DNA of 64,000 nt from Promicromonospora sp. Populi (GTDB lineage: Bacteria > Actinomycetota > Actinomycetes > Actinomycetales > Cellulomonadaceae). Within the stretch, counting starts at the first letter, position 1. The number at the start of each line of letters is the position of its first letter. Shown here piece after piece: positions 26,591-36,100 of this stretch. The stretch lies in assembly GCF_041081105.1 (NCBI RefSeq), contig NZ_CP163528.1, positions 2,976,001-3,040,000 of the forward strand, written 5' to 3'. Below the pieces are notes generated by a model. The model saw nothing but the letters and a program-made list of their open reading frames with translations. It did no database searches and was not told the DNA's origin. The position numbers were made by a program, and so were the translations under genes.

Positions 26591-28240
26591 ATGCGCATCG
26601 TCATCGTCGGGGCCACGGGAAACGTCGGGACCGCGCTCCTGCGCGCGCTGCACGGGGAGCCAAAGGTCACCTCGGTGCTCGGGATGGCCAGGCGGCTGCC
26701 GGACCGATCCGCCGAGCCCTACCGGCATGCCGAGTGGGCGCCGGTCGACATCGCGGCGGAGAACACCGACGAGGCAGTCATCGCGCAGCTCGCGGAGCGG
26801 TTCCAAGGTGCCGACGCCGTAGTCCACCTGGCGTGGCTCGTCCAGCCGAACCGCGAGCGCGAGCTGCTGCGCCGAGCCAACGTGGAGGGCACCCGCCGGG
26901 TGGCCGAGGCCGTGGTGCGCGCCGGTGTGCCGCACCTGGTCGTCGCCTCGTCGGTGGGTGCGTACTCCCCCGTCGTCGACGACGTGCCCCGGCGTGAGGA
27001 CTGGACGTGCGAGGGCATCCCGACGTCGCACTACAGCGTGGACAAGGCCGCGCAGGAGCGGGTGCTCGACGAGCTAGAGGCCGCACACCCCGAGGTAGCG
27101 GTGGCGCGGGTCCGCCCGGCGCTGATCTTCCAGGCCGACGCCGCGCAGTCCGTCGTGCGGTACTTCCTCGGCCCGCTGGTGCCGGCGCAGCTGCTCAGGA
27201 CCGGCCGGCTGCCCGCGCTGCCGCTGCCTGAGGGCCTGCGGCTGCAGGCGGTGCACGCCGACGACGTCGCTGACGCCTACCGGCGCGTCGTCGTGGAGCG
27301 GGCCGTCGGGGCGTTCAACGTCGCGGCGGACGACGTGCTCCGCGGGTCGGACCTGGCCCGGATCGTCGGCCACGGCCGGCTGATCGAGGTACCGCCGGCC
27401 GCGGCCCGTGTCGCGCTCTCTGCCGCTTACGACAGCCGTGTGGTCCGTGCCGATCCCGGCTGGCTCGACATGGCGATGGGCGCTCCCGTGCTCGATACCA
27501 CCCGGGTCAGGTCCGAGCTCGGGTGGGCGCCGCGCCGTACGGCCGCCGAGGCGATCGAGGAGCTGCTCGCGGGCATCGCCGTCGGGCAGGGCCTGGGGTC
27601 CGCTCCCCTGCGACCCGCGTCGCCGCGGCCGGCGGGCAGGTCCGTGCTGCCGCTGCGGCACCACGGGAAGGTGCGGATCCCGGCCTCGATGGACAGCTAC
27701 CTCTTTGGTCTCTACCTCTCCGACCACTTCACCGGCGCGACCGCCGGCCTGGAGCGGATGGAGCTCATGACCCGCAGCTACCGGGACACGCCCTTCCACG
27801 CCGAGCTGGCCGAGAGCACCGAGCAGCTCCGCGGCGAGCGGGAGCTCTACCGCGACCTGCTGGACGCGCTCGGGGTGCCGCGGCGCCGTCATCGGCAGGT
27901 GGCGGCATGGGTCGGCGAGAAGGTCGGGCGGCTGAAGCTCAACGGCCGGATCACCCAGCGGTCGCCGATGACGGCGGTCCTCGAGGCGGAGCTCATGCGG
28001 TCGGCGGTGCTGGGCAAGATCGGCGGCTGGCAGACGCTGCGCGACCACGCCGCCGAGATCGGCCTGGACCCGACGCAGCTCGACGAGCTCATCAGCCGGG
28101 CGCACCAGCAGATCGAGATGCTGGACCGGTTCCACGCCTACGCGCGTCATCGGGCCTTCGAGACGGACCGTGCGCTCGGGTGGGACGACGTGCTTGACGT
28201 CCCGGCCGGGGGCCAGCGTAAGACCCAGCCGGGGTTATGA
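26591..28240 (+). CDS. NAD-dependent epimerase/dehydratase (extended SDR) with long C-terminal extension
   Basis: 549 residues. The N-terminal Rossmann domain has IVGATGNVGTALLRAL; the active-site region has SSVGAYSP and HYSVDKAA (a His-Tyr-Ser variant of the YxxxK pair, Y followed by SVDK). The SDR part ends near residue 340 (VRSELGWAPRRTAAEAIEELL). The remaining ~200 residues are helical and charged, with no family I recognise (MDSYLFGLYLSDHFTGATAGLERME to the end). The start has no clear ribosome site; a GTG at 26580 is in another frame. Substrate unknown; perhaps a stress-related dehydratase. Confidence 0.75.
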   Translation: MRIVIVGATGNVGTALLRALHGEPKVTSVLGMARRLPDRSAEPYRHAEWAPVDIAAENTDEAVIAQLAERFQGADAVVHLAWLVQPNRERELLRRANVEGTRRVAEAVVRAGVPHLVVASSVGAYSPVVDDVPRREDWTCEGIPTSHYSVDKAAQERVLDELEAAHPEVAVARVRPALIFQADAAQSVVRYFLGPLVPAQLLRTGRLPALPLPEGLRLQAVHADDVADAYRRVVVERAVGAFNVAADDVLRGSDLARIVGHGRLIEVPPAAARVALSAAYDSRVVRADPGWLDMAMGAPVLDTTRVRSELGWAPRRTAAEAIEELLAGIAVGQGLGSAPLRPASPRPAGRSVLPLRHHGKVRIPASMDSYLFGLYLSDHFTGATAGLERMELMTRSYRDTPFHAELAESTEQLRGERELYRDLLDALGVPRRRHRQVAAWVGEKVGRLKLNGRITQRSPMTAVLEAELMRSAVLGKIGGWQTLRDHAAEIGLDPTQLDELISRAHQQIEMLDRFHAYARHRAFETDRALGWDDVLDVPAGGQRKTQPGL

Positions 28241-28334
28241 CCGCGTTGTCGTTTTCGGGATGCGAGTGAACGCGTCCAGGGGGAATGTCGATGTAGCGCG
28301 GCGCACCTCGCGTCGCAAAGAGGAAGGAGATCAC

Positions 28335-28484
28335 GTGCCTAGTTGGCTCATTCTCGTCCTGATCGGTGTGGTCCTCGTCATCCTGGGGGTCGCCACCGAG
28401 ATCGGTCAGTTCCTCATCTGGATCGGTGTGATCGTCCTCGTGGCCAGCCTCATCATCGGCCTCGTCCGCCGGACCCGGACCTAA
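28335..28484 (+). CDS. 49-residue two-helix membrane protein
   Basis: GTG start with AGGAAGGAG five bases upstream. The product is almost all hydrophobic: two helices (WLILVLIGVVLVILGVAT and FLIWIGVIVLVASLIIGLV) joined by EIGQ, with a basic RRTRT end. Such short hydrophobic proteins are widespread in actinobacteria; no function known. A strong terminator hairpin follows 12 bp after the stop. Confidence 0.72.
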   Translation: MPSWLILVLIGVVLVILGVATEIGQFLIWIGVIVLVASLIIGLVRRTRT

Positions 28485-28496
28485 CGAAGCCCGGTG

Positions 28497-28530
28497 TCGC
28501 CGGCCCTGCGAACGCTTGCAGGGCCGGCGA
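28497..28530 (+). terminator. Terminator hairpin after the small membrane protein
   Basis: Perfect 13-bp stem TCGCCGGCCCTGC / GCAGGGCCGGCGA around an 8-nt loop, followed by TGCTGTGTTT. Separates the SDR region from the molybdate operon. Confidence 0.78.
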
Positions 28531-28606
28531 TGCTGTGTTTGGCGGGCGCGGACTGATGTTCCGCAGATCGTAAGATTCTGAGTTCCAGCGACCGATTCCT
28601 CGCGGC

Positions 28607-28620
28607 TAGGATCCGTTGTG
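28607..28620 (+). promoter_or_regulatory. Leaderless promoter of the molybdate operon
   Basis: TAGGAT (28607-28612) lies seven bases before the GTG at 28620, so transcription should begin at or one base from the start codon. No ribosome site is present, and there is no room for a Moco riboswitch between the upstream terminator and the gene. Confidence 0.6.
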
Positions 28621-29024
28621 TGCCGCAGATGAGGATTCGAGATGCCGCCACCTATCTGGGGGTGAGCGACGACACCGTGCGCCGGTGGATCAGCCGAGGG
28701 CTGCTCACCGAGCGCGCCGACGAGTCGGGCCGCAAGGTCGTCGACGGGTACGAGGTCGCTCAGGTCGCGCGGCAGCAGGCCACGTTGCCTGCGCCGCCCA
28801 AGGGTGTGGCGAGCTCGGCGCGGAACAGGTTCGTCGGTCTGGTGACGGACATCCAGGTCGATGCGGTGATGGCCCAGGTGGAGCTGCAGTGCGGGCCGTT
28901 CCGGGTCGTGTCCCTCATGAGCAGCGAAGCGGTGCGTGACCTGGGCCTGGAGCTGGGTTCGGTCGCCGTGGCCGTCATCAAGTCCACGACGGTGATCGTG
29001 GAAACAGCCAAAGGAGAATCATGA
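28620..29024 (+). CDS. MerR-like HTH plus molybdate-binding (TOBE) regulator
   Basis: 134 residues. The N-terminal helix-turn-helix of the excisionase/MerR kind has IRDAATYLGVSDDTVRRWISRGLL; the C-terminal domain is a single TOBE/Mop fold (ARNRFVGLVTDIQVDAVMAQVELQCGPFRVVSLMSSEAVRDLGLELGSVAVAVIKSTTVIVE) that binds molybdate. This architecture is the actinobacterial counterpart of ModE and probably senses molybdate to regulate modABC. Stop and modA start overlap (ATGA). Confidence 0.85.
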   Translation: MPQMRIRDAATYLGVSDDTVRRWISRGLLTERADESGRKVVDGYEVAQVARQQATLPAPPKGVASSARNRFVGLVTDIQVDAVMAQVELQCGPFRVVSLMSSEAVRDLGLELGSVAVAVIKSTTVIVETAKGES

Positions 29025-29809
29025 GGCGAGAGCTCACGATCACGACGGCGGCGCTGGTCGCCGTGGTCCTTGCCGGCTGCGGGTCGGGAGGTACCGACGG
29101 CGCCGACGGCACGCAGGGCAGCGGCACCGAGGAGACCACCCTGACCGTGTACGCGGCCGCGTCGCTGACCGCGACGTTCGAGCAGATCGGGGCTGAGTTC
29201 GAGGCGAGCCACGACGGGGTCGAGGTCGAGTTCAACTTCGCCGGCTCTTCGGACCTGGCCGCCCAGATCCAGGAGGGCGCGCCCGCCGACGCCTTCGCCT
29301 CGGCCGACGAGGCCAACATGGCGAAGCTGACCGCCGAAAGCCTCGAAGGCGCTGACCCGGTGGCCTTCGCGTCCAACACCCTGGAGATCGCGGTGCCCCC
29401 GGGCAACCCGGCCGGCGTGCAGGACTTCGCCGACCTGGCCGGCGAGGGCCTCAACCTGGTGATCTGCGCCCCGGAGGTGCCGTGCGGTGCCGCTACGCAG
29501 CGGGTCGCCGAGTCCGCCGACGTGGAGCTCTCGCCGGTGAGCGAGGAGCAGTCGGTCACCGACGTGCTGGCCAAGGTCACCACGGGCGAGGCCGACGCCG
29601 GCCTGGTGTACGTGACCGACGTGATCGGCGCAGGTGAGGACGTCGAAGGGATCGAGTTCCCCGAGTCGTCGTCGGCCGTGAACGTCTATCCCATCGCCCC
29701 GATCGCGGACAGCCAGAATGCGGACCTGGCTCAGGAGTTCGTCGACCTCGTCCTTGCCGAGGGCGGGCAGTCGATCCTGCAGGACGCCGGATTCCAGCCA
29801 GCGTCCTGA
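29021..29809 (+). CDS. modA: Molybdate ABC transporter, substrate-binding lipoprotein
   Basis: 262 residues. Lipoprotein signal [20 protein letters not shown], then a Gly/Asp-rich linker and the ModA domain: [18 protein letters not shown] and [30 protein letters not shown] are family signatures, with the serine residues of the oxyanion-binding pocket visible (AASL, GSSD). It captures molybdate or tungstate outside the membrane and passes it to ModB. Co-transcribed with the regulator and modBC. Confidence 0.93.
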   Translation: MRRELTITTAALVAVVLAGCGSGGTDGADGTQGSGTEETTLTVYAAASLTATFEQIGAEFEASHDGVEVEFNFAGSSDLAAQIQEGAPADAFASADEANMAKLTAESLEGADPVAFASNTLEIAVPPGNPAGVQDFADLAGEGLNLVICAPEVPCGAATQRVAESADVELSPVSEEQSVTDVLAKVTTGEADAGLVYVTDVIGAGEDVEGIEFPESSSAVNVYPIAPIADSQNADLAQEFVDLVLAEGGQSILQDAGFQPAS

Positions 29810-29810
29810 C

Positions 29811-30602
29811 ATGACCGGTCCGCCCGTCCGGGTCGGTGTGCCGACCTGGATCTTCTTCCCCGCCGTAGTGGGAGCCGCCTTCGTGCTGCTCCCACTGCTG
29901 GCGATCGTGCTGCGCACGCCCTGGAGCCGGTTCTTCGACCTGCTCGTATCGCAGGCCTCGCAAGAAGCACTCCTGCTGAGCCTGCGGACTTCCGGCACCA
30001 GCACCCTGCTGTGCATCGTGTTCGGAATCCCGATGGCCCTGGTCCTGGCCCGGACGAGCTTCAGGGGCCAGGGGATCCTGCGATCGCTGGTGCTCCTTCC
30101 GCTGGTGCTGCCGCCCGTCGTCGGCGGCATCGCTCTGCTGTACACGTTCGGGCGGCGCGGTCTGCTCGGCGAGACGTTCGAGGTGCTCGGCGTCCAGGTC
30201 GCGTTCTCCACCACGGCGGTCGTGCTGGCCCAGACCTTCGTGGCCATGCCGTTCCTCGTGGTCAGCCTTGAGGGCGCCCTACGCACCGCCGGCCAGAAGT
30301 ACGAGGTCGCCGCCGCCACCCTGGGCGCGGGACCCACCACGGTCTTCCGGCGCGTGACGCTGCCGCTCGTGCTGCCCGGCCTGGCCTCGGGCGCCGTGCT
30401 CGCCTTCGCCCGGTCGCTGGGCGAGTTCGGCGCCACCATCACCTTCGCGGGCAGCCTCCAGGGCGTGACCCGCACCCTCCCGCTGGAGATCTACCTGCGC
30501 CGCGAGACCGACGCCGAGGCGGCCGTGGCCCTCTCCCTGGTCCTCGTGGTGGTGGCCGTCCTGGTGATCGGGTTCGCCCGCCAAGGCAAGGGCAGCCTGT
30601 GA
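29811..30602 (+). CDS. modB: Molybdate ABC transporter permease
   Basis: 263 residues from the ATG at 29811, one base after the modA stop codon. Five to six membrane helices. The EAA motif that contacts the ATPase is [43 protein letters not shown]. It forms the molybdate channel in the membrane. The stop overlaps the GTG of modC. Complete. Confidence 0.93.
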   Translation: MTGPPVRVGVPTWIFFPAVVGAAFVLLPLLAIVLRTPWSRFFDLLVSQASQEALLLSLRTSGTSTLLCIVFGIPMALVLARTSFRGQGILRSLVLLPLVLPPVVGGIALLYTFGRRGLLGETFEVLGVQVAFSTTAVVLAQTFVAMPFLVVSLEGALRTAGQKYEVAAATLGAGPTTVFRRVTLPLVLPGLASGAVLAFARSLGEFGATITFAGSLQGVTRTLPLEIYLRRETDAEAAVALSLVLVVVAVLVIGFARQGKGSL

Positions 30603-31654
30603 CGTTCGAGTACCAGGCCACCGTCGTCGACCGGGGAGTCGACCTCGCCTTCGACGTCGCCCCCGGGGAGACCGTCGCGCTGCTGGGCCCGAACGGCGCG
30701 GGAAAATCCACGGTCCTGGCAGTCACGGCCGGCCTGCTCCGGCCCGACGCCGGGCGGGTCACCCTGGACGGACGGGCCTTGACCCTCCGGGGTCGCGGAG
30801 GCCGCGACGTCCATGTGGCCCCGCACGACCGGCAGGTCGCCCTGCTGGCTCAGGAACCGCTGCTCTTTCCGCACCTGAGTGTGCTGGACAACGTTGCGTT
30901 CGGGCCGCGGAGCCGGGGGGTTGGCCGTTCTGCTTCCCGGACTGCGGCCGGGCACTGGCTGAGCGAGGTCGGGATCGAGTCGCTCGCCGGTCGCCGGCCG
31001 GGCCAGCTCTCCGGTGGACAGGCCCAACGGGCCGCCGTCGCCCGGGCCCTGGCCGCCGACCCCAAGCTGCTGCTCCTCGACGAACCCATGGCCGCCCTCG
31101 ACGTCGCCGTGACACCCGCCCTGCGCCAGACCCTGCGCCGGGTACTGGCCGACCGCACGGTTGTGCTCGTCACCCACGACGCCCTCGACGCCCTGCTCCT
31201 CGCCGACCGAGTCATCGTGATCGACGACGGAAGGATCGTCGACCAGGGCGACAGCTCAGAGGTGCTGGCCCGGCCCCGCAGCCGTTTCACCGCCCAGATC
31301 GCGGGCCTGAACATGGTCACCGGAACGTGGCGTGACCACGCCGTGCTCACGACGACCGGTATGCGGGTCTCGGGACAACCCAGCGACCCGCTGCCGAACG
31401 AGGGCGACCCGGTTGTGGCGGTGTTCCCGCCGAGCGCCGTGTCCGTCTTCCTCGACGACCCCGGTGGCAGCCCGCGCAACGCGCTGGAGGTGACGATCAC
31501 CCACCTCGAACCGTACGGCGGGCAGATCAGGGTCCGGACGGAAGAGCTCAGTGCCGACATCACGGCGCAGGCGGCCGCGGAGCTGAACCTTGCGCCGGGG
31601 TCACGGGCGTTCTTCGTGATCAAGGCTGCTGAGATCGCTGTTTACGGGACCTGA
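30599..31654 (+). CDS. modC: Molybdate ABC transporter ATPase with C-terminal TOBE domain
   Basis: 351 residues, GTG start overlapping modB. Walker A GPNGAGKS (residues 34-41), signature [15 protein letters not shown], Walker [13 protein letters not shown] and the H-loop [16 protein letters not shown]. The last ~90 residues are a TOBE domain ([29 protein letters not shown]), the regulatory molybdate-binding part typical of ModC. It drives molybdate import. Last gene of the operon. Confidence 0.94.
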   Translation: MTFEYQATVVDRGVDLAFDVAPGETVALLGPNGAGKSTVLAVTAGLLRPDAGRVTLDGRALTLRGRGGRDVHVAPHDRQVALLAQEPLLFPHLSVLDNVAFGPRSRGVGRSASRTAAGHWLSEVGIESLAGRRPGQLSGGQAQRAAVARALAADPKLLLLDEPMAALDVAVTPALRQTLRRVLADRTVVLVTHDALDALLLADRVIVIDDGRIVDQGDSSEVLARPRSRFTAQIAGLNMVTGTWRDHAVLTTTGMRVSGQPSDPLPNEGDPVVAVFPPSAVSVFLDDPGGSPRNALEVTITHLEPYGGQIRVRTEELSADITAQAAAELNLAPGSRAFFVIKAAEIAVYGT

Positions 31655-31806
31655 TCGGGGTCACGCTCCACGCGGGCTGGAATTCCGAACTCGACCAACT
31701 CGGCGAGAATCTTCTGCGCCTCGCCCTCTTCCATGCGGATAAATACCGGCGACCCGTCCCCCAAGGCAGCCTCTTCGATGGTTTGACGAGAGGCACCCTT
31801 TGTCAT
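31642..31806 (-). CDS. 54-residue hypothetical protein or C-terminal remnant
   Basis: Reads [54 protein letters not shown], with a stop 12 bp inside the end of modC on the other strand. The same frame stays open upstream as far as the stop codon of the gene at 31846, 13 codons earlier, and that part (LQAPTEIFLM) also reads like protein. The last half has the helix-strand look of the ribosomal L7/L12 C-terminal domain. No good ribosome site precedes the ATG. Possibly a small real protein or the tail of a disrupted one. Confidence 0.4.
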   Translation of the reverse strand: MTKGASRQTIEEAALGDGSPVFIRMEEGEAQKILAELVEFGIPARVERDPDQVP

Positions 31807-31845
31807 GAGGAAGATCTCGGTGGGCGCTTGCAGCTCCCCGGTCGG

Positions 31846-32502
31846 TTAGGCCTCGAGGTAGATCGCAAACCCTTTGTCCGATCCGCGGTCGATCGGGACG
31901 GGCAGATCTTGGTCATCCTCCGGGTAGACGATGGCTGCGGTAAGCCACGCAAGCGATGGAACAACCATGGTGAAGACCACTGTGCTCACCAAGAACGGCC
32001 AGTCGGGATCTATTATCAGGTACGCGATAAAGGCGGTTGAGACGAGTGCGAACTTAAGGCCCTTTCGGACGTTGTCGCGTGCCGTTCTCGCATCCACCCC
32101 GGCCGCCTGCACGATTGGTTCTGGCGGGTCCTCAGCGAAATAGGGCGGGCGCAGGTCTTGTTCTGTTGTGACCCCATCCCAGGTTTCGAACATCGAAAAC
32201 AGCTGCCGCGTACCGCTCCTCACGACCGCCCACTCCGGGTTCATCCGGTAGAGCGCCGCCGCCGTGCCCGGCTTCCAGTCCGCACGCCACCGCCACCTGT
32301 CAACCCGCCTGAAGCCGCCGGCGCTGGCCATCTCGAAGTCCAACGTCGTGAGTTCCACCATGATGACGGTGGCTCCTTCGTGAGACAACCAGGACACAAG
32401 GTCCTGCCACCAGCGATCCCACAGCTGCTCTTGCGCCTCCTCGCTCAGCGCCGTGAACCACGGAGGTTCCTGCGACACTTCCAGCGGCAGTGGCCCCAGC
32501 AT
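31846..32502 (-). CDS. Hypothetical protein with two C-terminal membrane helices
   Basis: 218 residues from the ATG at 32502. The soluble N-terminal part (about 135 residues, Trp-rich: WDRWWQDLVSWLS, RVDRWRWRADW) is followed by two hydrophobic helices (FALVSTAFIAYLIIDPDWPFLVSTVVFTMVVPSLAWLTAAIVY) and an acidic tail. No family recognised. The frame stays open and protein-like for about 20 codons upstream but without a start codon, so the N-terminus may be damaged. It lies in a lower-GC stretch behind the RHS toxin, so an immunity or accessory role is possible. Confidence 0.6.
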   Translation of the reverse strand: MLGPLPLEVSQEPPWFTALSEEAQEQLWDRWWQDLVSWLSHEGATVIMVELTTLDFEMASAGGFRRVDRWRWRADWKPGTAAALYRMNPEWAVVRSGTRQLFSMFETWDGVTTEQDLRPPYFAEDPPEPIVQAAGVDARTARDNVRKGLKFALVSTAFIAYLIIDPDWPFLVSTVVFTMVVPSLAWLTAAIVYPEDDQDLPVPIDRGSDKGFAIYLEA

Positions 32503-32613
32503 CTTGGCGAAGTCGACGACTCCCCATGCCGGATGCGAGTACCGCGAGCAATTGTCCGGCCCTCACTTGCCGCGATCTAAGGGACAATAAAGCCTCGCCG
32601 AGAAATATCACCT

Positions 32614-33168
32614 TCAGTCGTCCGACTCGTCGCTGGTCGCGTCAATAACAGCCATGACAGAGGCAGAGAGACCTTCGACCGAATTGTCAGCCAGACCGTA
32701 ATCGCGGCCCTCATGCCGAACCAGCGCCACCCCCTGCGAGTCGAGCACCTCGAACGTACGGTGCGTCAGATCTTCAACGCGAACCATCGAGTCTTCGATA
32801 CCAAGTACCTTGACACCTCTCGAACCCAAGGCCATACATGCAGCCATCATGATTTCGATGCTGGGCGCACTAACATGCGGCGCGGTGAACTCAATATCAT
32901 CACATGCACCCAACCACGAGACAATATACGCAATAGTAGAATCTCGACCGACCGCCTTGATATGGTCGCCATATCCCCCAGGCGGCACAATAGTTCCGGC
33001 TACGTCATTCCACTCGCTAGAACCAAAACTCATCACTACCGCGACCGGGTAGGGATGCGTGCCGATTTCATACGTCACAACACCGCCCCGCTCAGGACCA
33101 CCCTTAACGCCAAGCCCCAGCACTTGCTGCAGGCTCTCGGCAAACTCCGCGTACATTGCACGCTCCAT
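32614..33168 (-). CDS. Candidate immunity protein of the RHS toxin
   Basis: 184 residues from the ATG at 33168. Its AGGAGG ribosome site lies inside the last codons of the RHS gene and the two are only 4 bp apart, so translation is coupled. The protein is soluble and acidic at the end (DATSDESDD), with no family I recognise. Clearly lower GC than the genes around it. Acidic, cytosolic proteins in this position usually neutralise the basic C-terminal toxin; that role is inferred from position and charge only. Confidence 0.65.
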   Translation of the reverse strand: MERAMYAEFAESLQQVLGLGVKGGPERGGVVTYEIGTHPYPVAVVMSFGSSEWNDVAGTIVPPGGYGDHIKAVGRDSTIAYIVSWLGACDDIEFTAPHVSAPSIEIMMAACMALGSRGVKVLGIEDSMVRVEDLTHRTFEVLDSQGVALVRHEGRDYGLADNSVEGLSASVMAVIDATSDESDD

Positions 33169-33172
33169 TAGC

Positions 33173-36100
33173 TCACAGCCTCCTGCCGCGGTAAATGTCG
33201 TAGTGCCTTCCCGAGCGTGACTTATATCGGAACTGCTTATAGGCTGGCTTTCCCTTGCCGTATGACTTTACCGACCAACCAAGCGCGGATCTTCCTGAAC
33301 CCTTTGGTGAATTGTTGAATCTTCCGGGCCTCGGCGCCCCCAACGAGCGGTTGCCAAATGCCCATCCTCGCGAACTAACGCTGCCATAGTATCGCGTCGT
33401 CCTTGCAGCGCTAACTGCATAGCGCGCTACGTACCGAGTTGCTACCCGAGCGCCGATTCCCACGGCCGCTCCACATGCTGCAGTGGCAAAGATACACACT
33501 GCAGCAATGGCTAGCACCGCTGCACCTAGCAGCACCCACTTTCCGTTTTTCTTCCACCAGCGCTTGGCGCTCTTGCCGTCCAGGTCGCTGCTATTCACGG
33601 GATCCTGGGGGTACGTGTAGGCGGTGGTGTTGCCACCTTCGACGGGGTCGACGCTGGTGAAGAGGCCCGTGACCTTGTTGTAGAGGCGAGCCCCCATAAG
33701 GGTGAGGCCAGTGCTGTCCTGCGCGCGTTCCTTGGCGCCGAGCCAGCCGTAGCTGATCGCGCCTGTCGTGCCGCCGGTCGTAGTGCCACCAGTGGCGATG
33801 GTGTTGCCGTACTCGTCCCAGGTGCCGACCGCGCCGATCTGAAGCGGCTCGGTAACGGCGGGCAGCTCGATGGTTGTTGCGACGGAGCCAATGGGATCGG
33901 CCAGGGTCAGGGTGGAGGTTGCCTGGCCGGTGTCGCCGGCCGTGGTGGTCGTGGTGGTCTCGAGCCCGAGGTCACCGCCGATCGATGCCCCGTACCAGGT
34001 CGACGTCGAAACGTTGCCGGTGTTCTTGACCGCGTAGCCAGGGTTGTCGCTGCTGTCGGTGTAGTGCCGGGTCAGCGTCGTGCTCTGGTCGCCCGCCGCT
34101 GTAGTAGCGACCCCACGACGGCCCGCGGGATCAAGGGAATACGTCGTGGTCGTGCCGTCTTGGGTCAGGGCCCTGACAGCGTCGGTGTCGTAGTACCCGA
34201 TCTGTATGTCGCCAGCAGACTGGCCCGCAGGGGTGTCTGCAGCCGGCAGGAGAGTCTGCCGACCGAGTGGGTCGTAGACGTATGCCCCGCCTGACGTGCC
34301 GTTGAAAGTAGCGGCGTCGCGAACGCGGTCTGTGGTGTCGTACGCCCACGCCTTGTTCACGCTGTCGACGGGCGTGGTGGTGCAGGCGATCTCGCCAGTC
34401 TCTGGGTCGGGGATATGAACAGCAGTCGCCTGGGAGAGGCGGTTGCCACGCTGGTCGAACCCGTAGTCGCGAGTGGTGCAGGTTTCGCCGATGGTGTCGG
34501 CGACGTCGATCAGACGTTCGGCCTGGTCGTAGGTGTAGTGCTGGGTCCGGGCGATCCCGTCAGCTCCGGTGCCCGCGAGGGAGGTGAGGGTGGTAGTGCG
34601 GCCCTGGATGTCAGACTCGATGCTCCAGGCCAGCAGGTCCTGTTCCTCCCCGCCGGGCAGGGGCGCACCGGTGTAGGTCAGACCTGTGAGCTCGCCCGCT
34701 CGGTCGTAGGCCAGGTGCTGGGTGACGCGCCCGCCCAGGAGGGACTGGGTGGTCATGGCACCAGTGGCGTCGTAAGTGGCGGTGAATTGCCCCACCCCGG
34801 GAATACGGGTCACGGTGGGTAGGCCGCGGTGCTCAGTGGAGGTGTCGTACTCGTACTCGACTGTGCGCTGCGGGTCGGTCACCGAAGCGAGGTTGCCCGC
34901 GGCATCGTAGGCACTGGTGGTCACTGCGTCGTCGGTGTCGGTGTAGGTGGTCTCGCGCCCCCACAGGTCGTAGCCGGTGGAGATCCGACCGGTCTCCGCC
35001 CCGGAGCTGTTCAGAGCGACGGTGGCGGTCACCACACCGGACGTGGGCGAGTAGACGGTCCGGGTGGCGTCCACTGGAGTTGACCCGGTCAGGCCGCTCA
35101 CCACGGTCCTGTCCAGGACAGCCCGTCCGGCCAGGTCGTAATCGGTTGTAGTGGTTCGGGTGACACCGCCGAGCGTCTCAGTCTGGGTACGTGCTCCCAG
35201 GTAGAGGGAGTAGGTAGTGGTCGAGACGGGCAGCGTCTGAGTCGCCTCGCCTGTGCGTGTCTGGCAGGCCAGGCCCGCCCAGCCCGGCCTGCTGCCGCAG
35301 CCGGAGAAGACCCCGGTCTGCGCCGCGGCGGTGTAGTAGCCGGTCAAGGTGGTGGCCGCGTCGGTGCCCGTGCTGCCGGGCTTGCGGGACTCCAGGACGC
35401 GTCCGTCAGCGTCGTACCGGGTCCGGGTGACGATGTTCTCCTGCCCTGCTTCCATGACCTGCGTCGTGGTCGTCGCTGCACCCAGCGTCCATCCCGAGGT
35501 CGTTCCTGTAGCTGAAGTGCCGTCGATCGGGTCGTACCCGGAAAGTTCCTGGCTCACTACCAACTCGTCCGTAGCGACCGGCACCTCGGCTGCGGCAGAG
35601 CCGGTCAACGCGTCCGCCTCGGTCACGGCGACGGTCGTGGCCAGCCGGTAAGGCAGGCCGGTGACAGGGTTCACCCCCGAGTTGGGCGCCCCCTGGTCGT
35701 AGTCGGTATGCGTGTGCTCACGCACCAGACCGTGGTCGGTCTCCCGGGCCGGGGCCCAGGTGTCGGTAACCAGGGTGCCAGCTGGGGTCAGGACGGTGCC
35801 CGCCGCGATGGTGCCGCCGTTCCAGGTGATGGCCGCAGGCGCCATGATGTCGCTGTTGTACCGGGTGATCGTGGCGTAGGAGTCGACCACGTCCGCCGAG
35901 AGCGCACCCTGCTCGGAGTACAGGGCCCGCACCTGAGCGGTCGCCCTCTGGTCCCACTCGTGCGTGACCAATCCACCAGCGTCGTACCTGGTGGCGGTGA
36001 CCTGCCAGTCCCCTGCCCCGTAGGCGGCCGTGTTTACCACCCGTCCATCGGCATCGGTGTACTGCAGGTCCGCGTACGGCCACTGCTCCGCGGTCACGTT

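Noticed and set aside
28531..28619. Possible Moco riboswitch before the molybdate genes
   Set aside because: Only 89 bp between the terminator and the GTG, and the promoter seems to lie directly at the start codon.
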